Shown piece after piece: positions 47,998 to 56,887 of a stretch of DNA of 64,000 nt. The translations under genes and the position numbers were made by a program. This DNA comes from Chryseobacterium aquifrigidense (GTDB taxonomy: Bacteria > Bacteroidota > Bacteroidia > Flavobacteriales > Weeksellaceae): NCBI RefSeq assembly GCF_006716485.1, contig NZ_VFPD01000001.1, positions 2,772,008-2,836,007 of the forward strand, read 5' to 3'. The first letter of the stretch is position 1. Each line of letters opens with the position of its first letter. Below the pieces are notes generated by a model, which was not told where the DNA came from, ran no database searches, and was given only the letters and a program-made list of their open reading frames with translations.

Positions 47998-49926
47998 CTA
48001 TTTATCCAGGGCCTCATAGATTGAATTATTGCTTCGGAATTCCGGCACTATTGTTTTAAGAATCCTTACCACTTCCACTTTATCTCTTCGCAGGGAAGCC
48101 TTCGTAATTTCTTTGGTAAGCTTGTCTATATCTTCAAATCCCATGGAAGGATCTTTAGAAATCATAATTTTATCATTATGCGTAGGAAGTGTTTTTGCAT
48201 CGTCGCTCAAGAGTTCTTCATAAAGCTTTTCTCCCGGTCTCAATCCTGTATAGATGATCTTAATATCTATGTTAGGTTCGAATCCTGATAGTTTTATCAT
48301 TCTTTTTGCCAGATCAATAATTTTTACAGGTTCCCCCATATCAAAGACAAAAATTTCACCTCCTTCTCCCATTGTTCCGGCCTGAAGTACCAGTTCACAT
48401 GCCTCAGGAATCGTCATGAAATATCTTACAATCTCCGGATGGGTAATGGTTACCGGACCTCCGGCTTCAATCTGCTTTTTAAAATGAGGAATTACAGAAC
48501 CGTTGGATCCCAATACATTTCCGAATCTTGTTGTAATAAACTTGGTAACGTTTCCTTCCACATTCTGAAGCGACTGCACAAAAAGTTCAGCAGCACGCTT
48601 TGAGGCTCCCATTACGTTGGTTGGATTTACAGCTTTATCTGTAGACACCATTACGAACCTGTTCACTTTATACTTGCTGGATAGTTTTGCAACAATCTTA
48701 GAACCTAATATATTAACAAAGATAGCTTCATGAGGATTTTCCTCTACCAAAGGTACATGCTTGTAAGCTGCGGCATGATATACCATTGAGAAATGATACG
48801 TCTGGAACAGAGATTCCATCCTGTGATGATTGGAGACATCTCCTAAAACAAATTTGAAAGCGATATTAGGAAACTTCTCTCTCATTTCAAGTTCAATTTC
48901 ATAAAGAGGTGTTTCTGCCTGGTCTAAAACGACAATTAATGAAGGATTGAAGAGAGCAACCTGTCTTACGATCTCGCTTCCAATGGAACCTGCTCCACCG
49001 GTTACTAATACTGTTTTATCAAAATGTCTGCTCTTAACTTTTTCATTCTGAATTTTAATAGGTTTTCTATTTAACAAATCTTCAATCTGAAGATTTCTAA
49101 TAGATCCACCCAGATCACTGTCTCTAAGTTTCTGTACAGATGGAGCCTTAAAAACATTAAGATCCTTCTCTAAAAACAGATTCACCCATGTATTCATCTC
49201 ATCTCTGGCCATCATTTCTTTAACGATAAGAACGCCGTCAATAATAAGATCTTCTTTGGTATTTTCTTCTATTTTTTCCTTTCCATAAATTGGTTTTCCC
49301 AGCAAAGATGCACTTTTGGAGTCTGTTCTTTGTGTCAAAAAACCTACTACCTGATATGGCAAACTCGGATTATCAAGAATAGCACGTGCAATGGCAATAG
49401 ATTGTTCATCAATTCCCAATACCAGAATTCTTTTTTTAAGGGCGCTTCTTCGGTATTCCCTTACAATATGGAAAAATTCCTTCACATAGAGTCTGAAAAG
49501 AAATAATCCCATAAATGAAATTACAAAATAAAGCATCAGATAAGGAGTAAGGATAAACTTACTTCCTGTGATCCAGAAATAGCAGATATTTATTGTTCCG
49601 ATAGCCAGCATTGTGCAAAAGCAAGATATCAGCAGCTTAAATAAGTCTATAAATGTGGAGTGGCGGATAATTCCGGCATAGGTCTTGAAGGCATACATAA
49701 AAGCAGCATTTACAAGGATAATAAAAGCGAAAATCAGGCTTTTATCATCATGATAAATAAATTCCTGTTTGGTAATTTTTGCGATAATGTAAGTGGAAAG
49801 AAATAAAGATATTACAAGAATAATAATGTCTATTACAAGAATTATCCATCTAGGAAGATATCTTACGTCTGAGAGATTGACAACATTATCCCCTCCAAAT
49901 ATTGTTTTTCTAAGAGAATTGTACAT
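47998..49926 (-). CDS. pglF: Membrane-bound UDP-GlcNAc 4,6-dehydratase (PglF/CapD-like)
   Basis: 642 residues. The first ~150 residues have four membrane helices; a CoA-binding-like Rossmann segment follows; the C-terminal SDR has VTGGAGSIGSEIVRQVALF, VSTDKAVNPTNVMGASK (Met-x-x-x-Lys in place of Tyr) and LRPGEKLYEELLSD. PglF produces UDP-4-keto-6-deoxy-GlcNAc for the bacillosamine pathway completed by PglE and PglD. It is the first gene of the 26-gene operon, 46 nt from the predicted transcription start. Confidence 0.92.
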   Translation of the reverse strand: MYNSLRKTIFGGDNVVNLSDVRYLPRWIILVIDIIILVISLFLSTYIIAKITKQEFIYHDDKSLIFAFIILVNAAFMYAFKTYAGIIRHSTFIDLFKLLISCFCTMLAIGTINICYFWITGSKFILTPYLMLYFVISFMGLFLFRLYVKEFFHIVREYRRSALKKRILVLGIDEQSIAIARAILDNPSLPYQVVGFLTQRTDSKSASLLGKPIYGKEKIEENTKEDLIIDGVLIVKEMMARDEMNTWVNLFLEKDLNVFKAPSVQKLRDSDLGGSIRNLQIEDLLNRKPIKIQNEKVKSRHFDKTVLVTGGAGSIGSEIVRQVALFNPSLIVVLDQAETPLYEIELEMREKFPNIAFKFVLGDVSNHHRMESLFQTYHFSMVYHAAAYKHVPLVEENPHEAIFVNILGSKIVAKLSSKYKVNRFVMVSTDKAVNPTNVMGASKRAAELFVQSLQNVEGNVTKFITTRFGNVLGSNGSVIPHFKKQIEAGGPVTITHPEIVRYFMTIPEACELVLQAGTMGEGGEIFVFDMGEPVKIIDLAKRMIKLSGFEPNIDIKIIYTGLRPGEKLYEELLSDDAKTLPTHNDKIMISKDPSMGFEDIDKLTKEITKASLRRDKVEVVRILKTIVPEFRSNNSIYEALDK

Positions 49927-49978
49927 TGTCTGTATTGGTGTTCATATTTAATTAAGGTATAATATCTTATTATCCAAT

Positions 49979-50007
49979 CAAAGATAATTCTGATACAATC
50001 ATGCAAA
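49979..50007 (-). promoter_or_regulatory. Promoter of the polysaccharide operon
   Basis: The minus strand has TTTG (50004-50007), a 17-nt spacer and TATCTTTG (49979-49986), perfect matches to both Bacteroidota elements. The transcript would start near 49972 and cover the 26 genes to terminator 22373-22399. No inverted repeats typical of phase-variable Bacteroides capsule promoters were seen around it. Confidence 0.7.
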
Positions 50008-50282
50008 AATAAAATAAATTTATTTCAATATGCTGAAATCAAAAATAAATTTGATGTTGTATTTATAAAATCTAACAATTTCATTGTTATACAGCTAAAT
50101 CCACAGACAAAAATCATACCATACAAACTGTTTATGAAGGTGATATTCATCTGTACAAATTCTTATTTTAGCCGCTTTTTCTTTAAAAGAATTATTAAAT
50201 CTTTATATATCAATCTTTTTCAATGAACCGATTGTTTTTTTTCCTAAAAGTCATACGTCAAGTTTTTTTTATTTATTAATAT
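50008..50282. other. AT-rich region between recX and the polysaccharide promoter
   Basis: About 275 nt with no ORF. It contains a small AACAAT/ATTGTT hairpin (about 50074-50088) and long T/A runs. No terminator after recX was recognised. It may hold operator sites for the polysaccharide promoter, but none can be identified. Confidence 0.4.
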
Positions 50283-50741
50283 TTAGTCAAAAATATCAAT
50301 TATTTTCTCATACTCAAAACCTTTACTCATCAAATATTTTATAGTTTTGGTTTTTTTTTGATATTCTTTCAAGCCAGTTTGTTTGGTGTAATAATCATCA
50401 AAAATTTTTCTGATTGTTTTCTCATAATCGGCATCATCAATCTCATCAAAACAAGAGTTTATCAACCTCTCTGAAATCTGTTTTTGTTTCAGATTGATCT
50501 TAATTTTGTTCTTCCCCCAATGCTTGATGTAAAATTTCCCCCGGATATAGCTCCTGGTAAATCTTTCTTCGTTCAGATAATTTTCTTTCAGCAGAAATAA
50601 AATGATTTCTTCCTTTGCTTCATCAATAAGCAAAAATTCTCTCATCTTCTGTTCTACTTCTGCATGGCAGCGATCCTGGTAAACACAATAATTAACCAGT
50701 TTCTGTTTAATTTCGTCGAAGGTATAAGATTTCTTTTCCAT
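50283..50741 (-). CDS. recX: RecX family regulatory protein
   Basis: 152 residues of three-helix repeat modules: LVNYCVYQDRCHAEVEQKM, FLLKENYLNEERFTRSYIRGKF, GKNKIKINLKQKQI and YLMSKGFEYEKIIDIF. RecX binds RecA filaments and limits recombination. recA is not in the window. The gene follows glyA with a terminator between them. Confidence 0.88.
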   Translation of the reverse strand: MEKKSYTFDEIKQKLVNYCVYQDRCHAEVEQKMREFLLIDEAKEEIILFLLKENYLNEERFTRSYIRGKFYIKHWGKNKIKINLKQKQISERLINSCFDEIDDADYEKTIRKIFDDYYTKQTGLKEYQKKTKTIKYLMSKGFEYEKIIDIFD

Positions 50742-50751
50742 TTGAATAAAA

Positions 50752-50778
50752 AAAGAATGAGCAGCTTGCCCATTCTTT
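50752..50778 (-). terminator. Intrinsic terminator of glyA
   Basis: AAAGAATG (50752-50759) and CATTCTTT (50771-50778) form a stem with an inner GCA/TGC. The leftward transcript continues into a T-run. Confidence 0.75.
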
Positions 50779-50798
50779 ATATGATATTGGAATGTCTG

Positions 50799-52064
50799 TT
50801 AGTAATTGAACAGAGCTTTACCTTCCATTAATTCGTTAACTTTCTTTCTTACAGATCCAAGAACTTCTTCATTTTTGATATTGTCTACCACTTCAGAAAT
50901 TAATCCGGCAATAGTATCCATATCATTTTCTTTCAATCCTCTTGTTGTAATAGCTGCAGTTCCCAATCTGATACCAGATGTTGTAAATGGTGACTTGTCA
51001 TCAAAAGGAACCATGTTTTTATTACAAGTAATATCAGCAAGTACTAATGCTTTTTCAGTTTCTTTACCGTTTACTCCTTTATTTCTAAGGTCTACCAACA
51101 TCAGGTGATTGTCTGTACCACCGCTTACGATATCAAAACCTCTGTCTATCATTGCTTTTGATAATGCCTGAGCATTGGCTTTAACCTGTTTTGCATACGT
51201 TTCAAACTGTACATCCAAAGCTTCACCGAAAGCTACAGCTTTACCAGCAATCACGTGCTCAAGAGGTCCTCCCTGAATACCTGGGAATACAGCTCCGTCA
51301 AGTACCTGGCTCATCATTTTAATTTCTCCTTTTGGAGTTTTGTGACCGTAAGTATTTTCGAAATCTTTCCCCATCATGATCATACCTCCTCTTGGTCCTC
51401 TCAGCGTTTTGTGAGTAGTAGTAGTTACTACATGACAGTGTTCGAATGGAGAATTTAATAGTCCTTTTGCAACCAAACCAGCAGGGTGAGCGATATCCGC
51501 CCAAAGCGTAGCACCAACTTCATCTGCCACTTCTCTGAATTTAGCATAATCCAAATCTCTTGAATAGGCTGAGAAACCTGCGATAAGCATTTTCGGTTTT
51601 TCTCTCAACGCTACTTCTCTCATTTGATCATAATCAATAAGACCTGTTTCCTGCTGAACTCCGTAAGAAACTACGTTATACTGAATCCCTGAGAAATTCA
51701 CTGCGGAACCGTGAGTAAGGTGTCCTCCCATTGAAAGGTCCATTCCCATAATTTTGTCACCTGGTTTCAAAACTGCAAGATAAATGGCAGCATTCGCCTG
51801 AGAACCGGAATGTGGCTGAACATTCACGTAGTCTACTCCGAAAAGTTCTTTAGCTCTGTTGATCGCTAAAGTTTCAACCTCATCTACTACTTCACATCCT
51901 CCGTAATATCTTTTTCCGGGATATCCTTCAGCATATTTATTTGTCAGTACACTTCCCATTGCTTTCATTACATTTTCAGAAACAAAATTTTCTGATGCAA
52001 TAAGCTCTAAACCATGGGTTTGTCTTTGTCTTTCCTTTTCAATCAGGTCGAAAATAATATCCAT
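50799..52064 (-). CDS. glyA: Serine hydroxymethyltransferase
   Basis: PLP enzyme converting serine and tetrahydrofolate to glycine and methylene-THF. About 421 residues from ATG 52064 ([15 protein letters not shown]); the frame to 52091 starts with GTG and was rejected. Markers are [24 protein letters not shown], and the PLP-Lys motif [16 protein letters not shown]. Transcribed leftward with a -7 box upstream. Confidence 0.97.
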   Translation of the reverse strand: MDIIFDLIEKERQRQTHGLELIASENFVSENVMKAMGSVLTNKYAEGYPGKRYYGGCEVVDEVETLAINRAKELFGVDYVNVQPHSGSQANAAIYLAVLKPGDKIMGMDLSMGGHLTHGSAVNFSGIQYNVVSYGVQQETGLIDYDQMREVALREKPKMLIAGFSAYSRDLDYAKFREVADEVGATLWADIAHPAGLVAKGLLNSPFEHCHVVTTTTHKTLRGPRGGMIMMGKDFENTYGHKTPKGEIKMMSQVLDGAVFPGIQGGPLEHVIAGKAVAFGEALDVQFETYAKQVKANAQALSKAMIDRGFDIVSGGTDNHLMLVDLRNKGVNGKETEKALVLADITCNKNMVPFDDKSPFTTSGIRLGTAAITTRGLKENDMDTIAGLISEVVDNIKNEEVLGSVRKKVNELMEGKALFNY

Positions 52065-52093
52065 TTTACTTTTAGTTTTTGAAATTTTCACCC

Positions 52094-52101
52094 CAAATGT
52101 A
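52094..52101 (-). promoter_or_regulatory. Putative -7 element of glyA
   Basis: The minus strand reads TACATTTG, perfect TAnnTTTG, 29 nt upstream of the glyA ATG. A -33 TTG was not found. Confidence 0.45.
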
Positions 52102-52214
52102 CGGAATTTTCGTCGAGATTTCTCTATTGAAAAAATGATTTTTAAACACTAAAAAATGAAAATACCTATGAATAAATTCAATATTATGATTGTTTTAATT
52201 GTCTTAAAAAGCTT

Positions 52215-53120
52215 CTAAAATTCTTCATCTGACAGTTCCTTATTTACCACTGCACCAGCAAAATTTCCCTGTGCAACGGCATTGGCTACGGAACGCATCA
52301 TGGTTACATTATCGCCACAGGCAAAAACTCCGGGAACGGTTGTTTTCTGCATCATATCTACTTTAATAAATCCCTGTTCTGTCAGTTCGCATCCCAGATC
52401 ATCGGAGACATTCAGGTTTTGTTCAAAAGGAATTTTCGCATACAAAGCCTGTAGAGGAATTTCTTTTCCGTTTTTAAAAATTATTTTTTGAATGGAGCCG
52501 TTTTTATGTTGTATACTTTCAATTTCATCTTCGTTAAGAATAATTTTATTCTGTTTCAGTTTTTCAAGCTGTTCTTCAGTAAGAGCTGCTTTTCCATTGG
52601 TAAACAGAGTGAGATTTTTAGTCAGATTAAAAATCAGTTTTGAAAATTCGTAAGCCATATCTCCATTGGAAAGAATTCCGGTAACCTCGTTTTTTACTTC
52701 ATAGCCATGACAGTATGGGCAGTGGATCACAGAAATCCCCCAGCATTCTGCAAATCCGGGAATATCCGGCATAATATCTTTAACTCCTGAAGCCAGGATA
52801 AGTCTTTTAGCATTAAATTTTTCACCAGACGAAGTTTCAATCTCAAAACCTTCGGTTGTCTTTTGTGTTTTCACTACAGTTCCGTTATAAAATTGAACTG
52901 TATTGTATTTTTCGACATCTTTTTTAGCAAGCTGTGCAATTTCCGATGGTGTTTTGCCATCATGAGTAACAAAATTATGGGAATGCGGTGTTTGTCTGTT
53001 GCAAGGTTTTCCGTTATCAATAATCAGGACATTTCTTAAAGATCTTCCTAAAGACATTCCTGCTGATAATCCTGAATAGCTTCCTCCTGTTATAATGACA
53101 TCAAAGTTTTTGTTTTCCAT
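52215..53120 (-). CDS. Thioredoxin reductase-like FAD/NAD(P) oxidoreductase
   Basis: 301 residues: N-terminal FAD motif VIITGGSYSGLSAGMSLGRS, redox-type CxxC in VIHCPYCHGYEV, the second dinucleotide site (about 155-175), and the terminal FACGDNVTMMRSVANAVAQGN. The CPYCHGYE form is found in the TrxR-like family related to flavin-dependent disulfide oxidases, rather than classical TrxB (CATCDG). Its partner is not known. Its leader contains nine TTGATAA repeats downstream of the promoter. Confidence 0.87.
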   Translation of the reverse strand: MENKNFDVIITGGSYSGLSAGMSLGRSLRNVLIIDNGKPCNRQTPHSHNFVTHDGKTPSEIAQLAKKDVEKYNTVQFYNGTVVKTQKTTEGFEIETSSGEKFNAKRLILASGVKDIMPDIPGFAECWGISVIHCPYCHGYEVKNEVTGILSNGDMAYEFSKLIFNLTKNLTLFTNGKAALTEEQLEKLKQNKIILNEDEIESIQHKNGSIQKIIFKNGKEIPLQALYAKIPFEQNLNVSDDLGCELTEQGFIKVDMMQKTTVPGVFACGDNVTMMRSVANAVAQGNFAGAVVNKELSDEEF

Positions 53121-53127
53121 AGCTCAG

Positions 53128-53190
53128 TTGATAATTGATAATTGATAATTGATAATTGATAATTGATAATTGATAATTGATAATTGATAA
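53128..53190. repeat. Nine tandem copies of heptamer TTGATAA
   Basis: 63 bp of perfect 7-bp tandem repeats (53128-53190) between the predicted transcription start (near 53186) and the ATG (53120) of the TrxR-like gene. In the mRNA it reads as TTATCAA units. Copy number could change by slippage. Confidence 0.95.
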
Positions 53191-53192
53191 TG

Positions 53193-53221
53193 CAAAGTTA
53201 ACTTAAAATCAATTAATGCAA
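53193..53221 (-). promoter_or_regulatory. Promoter of the TrxR-like gene
   Basis: The minus strand has TTG (53219-53221), an 18-nt spacer and TAACTTTG (53193-53200). The heptamer array begins immediately downstream. Confidence 0.6.
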
Positions 53222-53292
53222 TAAAGTTGCAATAACTTTTATCTATTAACTTTATCCTGTCTGCAAATCATCATTTTTATTCTGATTGAAAA

Positions 53293-54818
53293 CTATTTCC
53301 ACTCATTTTTGACTTCAGTAATTTCATCCTGAATTCTTTTATTGATATCTATTTTTGCTCCCTGTAAACTGAAAATTGCAGTTCCTCTTTCTCTTGCGTA
53401 TGGATTGGTAATAGAATCAGTTAATCTTGCAACTTCAAAAAAAGAACCGGATTCTTTAAGTTCTTTCCCTGCTTCAGGAGCATCCTTTATTCTAATGACA
53501 TTTTTATATTTCCTGCTTACATCGATCCAATTAATATAATCTGCATGAAATGACATTGCCGTAACGCCCGCTTTTGAATAGTAGTTGATAGCTCCGGTCT
53601 GACCATAATTATCACACAGCACCATGGTATTTCCGGTTTTTGACAGCCTGGAATATTCTTTATCTACTTTTTGAGCCAGCTCTTTCCAGCCTTGCATATC
53701 AGCAAAATCCTGTGGCAACGGATGATCTTTTCCATCTTCCCAGCGAAGAAGTCCGAATTTTTTGTATTGATCCTGGTGAGACACAATATATTCAGGGCTT
53801 TTATTCGGGAAGGCTACATTATATAAAGGAAGAAATAAAAGTACAGGGATAAGTACGCTGACCGGTTTCAAAAACCTCTTCCAGCCGTTTTCAAATAGAT
53901 GTCCGAAAAAAACAGCACCAAAAGCAATATAAACCGGATAAAGCCCTATTGCATAATAATCTTTGCTTTAAAAAACAAAAACAGAGTAATAGTGATGATA
54001 TAACTCCAAAAGAAAAACCTGAATTTTTCAAAAGGTTTGTACAAAAGCAATGCTCCCAAGCCTGCAACAAGAACAAAAATAACTCCAACAAAAAATAAAA
54101 TCTGAGATTTCATAAAATCCATTCTATCCACATGCACAAGCTGTTTTTCAGAAAGTTCTTTCATATGATGAATAACCGGAAACTGATTCTGATACTGCCA
54201 GAGAAGATTCGGAAAAATAATAATTAAAGCTAAAAGAGCAGCCCAATACACGTGAGGCTGTATAAAAATCTTCCTTTGCTCTGTCAACAGTAATGCAGGA
54301 ATAAGCCCTAATAATGAAAAAGCAATGTTGTATTTATTTAATATTCCTATTCCGACAATGGCGGCACCAATGTAAAGCCATTTTACTTTTGAAGAATTGA
54401 AATATTTAATCAAGGCATAATAAAGGAACAGCCACAGAAAAATTTCTAAAGAGTTGGGCTGAAACAGCATATTTATCCGGAGGAGTACTGAGAACAAAAT
54501 CCCTAAAGAAGCAAGTATTTTGGCAAAGAGGCTTCCATTAAGTTCTTCAACAACTTTCCATGTCAGTACAATGGTCAAAGCTCCGAACAGCGCTGGAAAA
54601 AATTTAACCCAAAAGACGGAATTCCCTAATATTTTAATCATCCATGCCAACCAGGAGTTAACGGGAGGAACGGAGAGATATCCCCATGCAAGATGATTAG
54701 CCTGATCAAGATGCAGGTATTCATCTCTGTGCAATTCATACTCAGGACTTATCAACGAGTATTGGAAGGCAAACTTTGCAATGATAAAAAGTAACAGAAT
54801 CCAGTAGTCTTTTTTCAT
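53293..54818 (-). pseudogene. GT39-type membrane glycosyltransferase (ArnT/PMT-like), broken by a frameshift
   Basis: Two frames make up one gene. The first (54818 to 53946) has about eight membrane helices and the N-terminal EYELHRDEYLHLDQANHLAWGY motif with its Asp-Glu pair, then runs FFKAKIIMQ-stop. The second frame, read one base back, continues SKDYYAIGLYPVYIAFGAVFFG and ends at 53293 after a soluble C-terminal domain. The join is near 53961-53967, where GCAAAG would fit as GCAAAAG (one A lost). Combined length is about 508 residues, usual for the family. Lipid-linked sugar transfer to an envelope acceptor is inferred. A sequencing error is possible. Confidence 0.8.
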
Positions 54819-54875
54819 GGGATATAGTTTGAAATTTAAAAGTAAGACATTTTGAATTCACGATTTGTTACATTC

Positions 54876-55442
54876 TTATGCCTTTTTGAATTTATTATTA
54901 ATTATTTCACTTTTTATTTTTTGAATTTTGTCAGCCCAATAGTTAATTTCTTCAATCTTCTCAGGACATTCTTCCATAGGAGTTTTCTGGCAGGCAGCTA
55001 AGTATTCCTGATAGGTTTTCAATATATCATTCAGGTATGTTTCATAGTCTTTAGGATTTTCAGGAATATATCCTATTCCGTCGCAGCCACAGGAATGGAA
55101 GCATTTTCCTGTTTTAAAAAGACTTTCTACAATCTTCCATTCTTTAACAGCTGTTTTTTTAGGGGCTTTGAAATCTTTCCCCAGATCAGCCATCACATTG
55201 CTGCACTCGGGACATTTTATAGTTCTGTTTTCAATCTCTGAAACCATTTTTTGCAGTTCTGCAGTTTCTGTCTTTGTAAAAACTGATCCTACTTTACGAA
55301 TTACCTTCCCATCAGGCTCATGGTATACTTTTTCTTTTTCTTCCCTTTTTATAATATCATATACATCTTGCTGCTTAAATGATTTTCTGCATTTAAAGCA
55401 TACGTAATGTGATTTATAAGTTTTCCCGGCGTATCTGCACAT
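54876..55442 (-). CDS. Hypothetical Cys-rich protein, possible zinc ribbons
   Basis: 188 residues, not recognised. Two CxxC pairs, CFKC (about 15-18) and CPEC (about 75-78), may form a zinc ribbon, and a third Cys cluster HSCGCDG lies near residue 117. The middle is rich in Lys/Glu helices, and the C-terminal ~50 residues are predicted helical. There is no signal peptide, so it is probably cytosolic. It stands alone between the GT39 pseudogene and the efflux operon terminator. Confidence 0.65.
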   Translation of the reverse strand: MCRYAGKTYKSHYVCFKCRKSFKQQDVYDIIKREEKEKVYHEPDGKVIRKVGSVFTKTETAELQKMVSEIENRTIKCPECSNVMADLGKDFKAPKKTAVKEWKIVESLFKTGKCFHSCGCDGIGYIPENPKDYETYLNDILKTYQEYLAACQKTPMEECPEKIEEINYWADKIQKIKSEIINNKFKKA

Positions 55443-55506
55443 TTTTCGTAGATTATCAATTCAAATATAGGAATTTACACTTGTAAAAGGTTTTGGTATA
55501 AAAAAA

Positions 55507-55538
55507 GAATCCCGGAGAAAAAAATTCCTCCGGGATTC
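55507..55538 (-). terminator. Terminator of the MacAB-like efflux operon
   Basis: An 11-bp stem GAATCCCGGAG (55507-55517) with CTCCGGGATTC (55528-55538). It lies 29 nt past the adaptor stop; the leftward product ends in a T-run. Confidence 0.9.
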
Positions 55539-55566
55539 ACAGTTTAAAAGTGTATAGTGTAGTTTA

Positions 55567-56778
55567 TTATTTTTTATTTGCTTTTTCTTTAAGCTCTTCT
55601 TTATCTTTATCAGAAGGGTTCCAAACCTTCACTTCGGTATCTTTTGTGATATTTGATCCCGGAAGAACCTGAACGTTGATTCCGTCACTTGCTCCCAATT
55701 TCACATATACTTTTTTGAATTTCCCATCCTTTTGTTTTACCTCTACGAAAGGAACATCTTTTCCTTGTTTCTTTTCATACTGCACTAAAGACTCATCCAA
55801 TAATAATGCATTTTTCTGAGAACTCAAGACAATTTCACCATTCGCAGAAAAACCTGCTCTAATATACTCATTATTAGGATTAGATACATTACCTTCTACC
55901 GGAAATTTAATAGTTCCGGCATTATCTTTCCCTTTTGGAGCAATCATCGTTAATTTTCCAGGGAATGTTTTATTTTGAAGAGCACCGATCACGATGTTCA
56001 TATCCATTCCTTCACTCAGTTTTCCTGCTTGTGCTTCATCGATTTCGCCTTTAAAGATCAGGACGTTCAAATCCGCCACTGAACAGATTGTAGTTCCCGC
56101 GTTAAAGTTATTGGCTTCAATCACCTGACTTCCTGCTTTTACCGGAACTTCAAGTACAGTACCTGAGGCTTTGGAGCGAATTTCTGTAGTAGCCAGGCCT
56201 TGTCCTTTAAGTTCAGGAGTTGCTCCTGTTTTAGCGATCTGTAATCTTTTCTGAGCGGTATTCAATTGCTGCTGGGCATTTTTCAACGTCTGCTGTTGAG
56301 AATACAGCTGCTGCTGAGAGTTCAGATACTCCTGTTTAGAAGCTACTCCCTGCTTGTATAATTTGTCCTGCATTTCAAACTGCTTTTGCATATTTCCTAC
56401 ATTCATCTGTGCATTGCTGATCTGGATCTGTGCATTCTGAACTTCCTGCTGAGCAGCGTTAACTTCAGAGATGCTTGGAACAATTTTTACAGTAGCAATC
56501 AATTGCCCTACTTCTACTTTATCTCCTTCTTTTACTAAAATCTTATCGATAATCCCTGCAATATTGGGTTTGATTTCAATTTCTTCTTTTGGAACAATTT
56601 TCCCTGTGGCCATTACTTTATCATCCATATTCTGAACAGTAGGCTTACGGGTAAGGAACTCCTCACCTTCTTTAGAGTTTGATTTTACAAGATAGCCAAG
56701 CCCCGAGAACAATGCCACTGCAAATAAAAGCCCCAAGACTATATAAATGGCTTTTTTCCAGGTGAATTTCTTTTTCAT
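55567..56778 (-). CDS. Periplasmic adaptor of efflux system (MacA/HlyD family)
   Basis: 403 residues with an N-terminal membrane anchor (about 10-32), a biotinyl-lipoyl domain (IKPNIAGIIDKILVKEGDKV), a long Gln/Ala-rich coiled-coil hairpin (about 110-190), and a beta-barrel domain. It links the ABC permeases to an outer-membrane channel. No TolC-like gene is visible in the window. It is the last gene of the operon. Confidence 0.9.
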   Translation of the reverse strand: MKKKFTWKKAIYIVLGLLFAVALFSGLGYLVKSNSKEGEEFLTRKPTVQNMDDKVMATGKIVPKEEIEIKPNIAGIIDKILVKEGDKVEVGQLIATVKIVPSISEVNAAQQEVQNAQIQISNAQMNVGNMQKQFEMQDKLYKQGVASKQEYLNSQQQLYSQQQTLKNAQQQLNTAQKRLQIAKTGATPELKGQGLATTEIRSKASGTVLEVPVKAGSQVIEANNFNAGTTICSVADLNVLIFKGEIDEAQAGKLSEGMDMNIVIGALQNKTFPGKLTMIAPKGKDNAGTIKFPVEGNVSNPNNEYIRAGFSANGEIVLSSQKNALLLDESLVQYEKKQGKDVPFVEVKQKDGKFKKVYVKLGASDGINVQVLPGSNITKDTEVKVWNPSDKDKEELKEKANKK

Positions 56779-56887
56779 ATGTATAGTTTATTTTTTATTA
56801 AATAGATTGAAAGATTTAAGTTCAAAGTTTGATTCTCTATATTCTTTTTTATTCTTAAATCTTAAAATTGTTTTATTTTCAAATTAA

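Noticed and set aside
22411..49926. Horizontal island with integrase or attachment sites
   Set aside because: No integrase, transposase, tRNA or direct repeats were seen at the edges; low G+C in wzx/wzy is usual for such loci.
49927..50282. Invertible capsule promoter as in Bacteroides
   Set aside because: No long inverted repeats flank the promoter; only a 6-bp AACAAT/ATTGTT hairpin was found.
52064..52091. Longer glyA start
   Set aside because: Begins with GTG and adds residues absent from the family; the ATG at 52064 starts the conserved N-terminus.
53128..53190. CRISPR array
   Set aside because: Units are 7 bp and directly adjacent, with no spacers.
53950..53980. Programmed -1 frameshift in the GT39 gene
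   Set aside because: The T-run before the join does not fit an X XXY YYZ slippery site in the zero frame, and no downstream pseudoknot is evident; a mutation or sequencing error is more likely.
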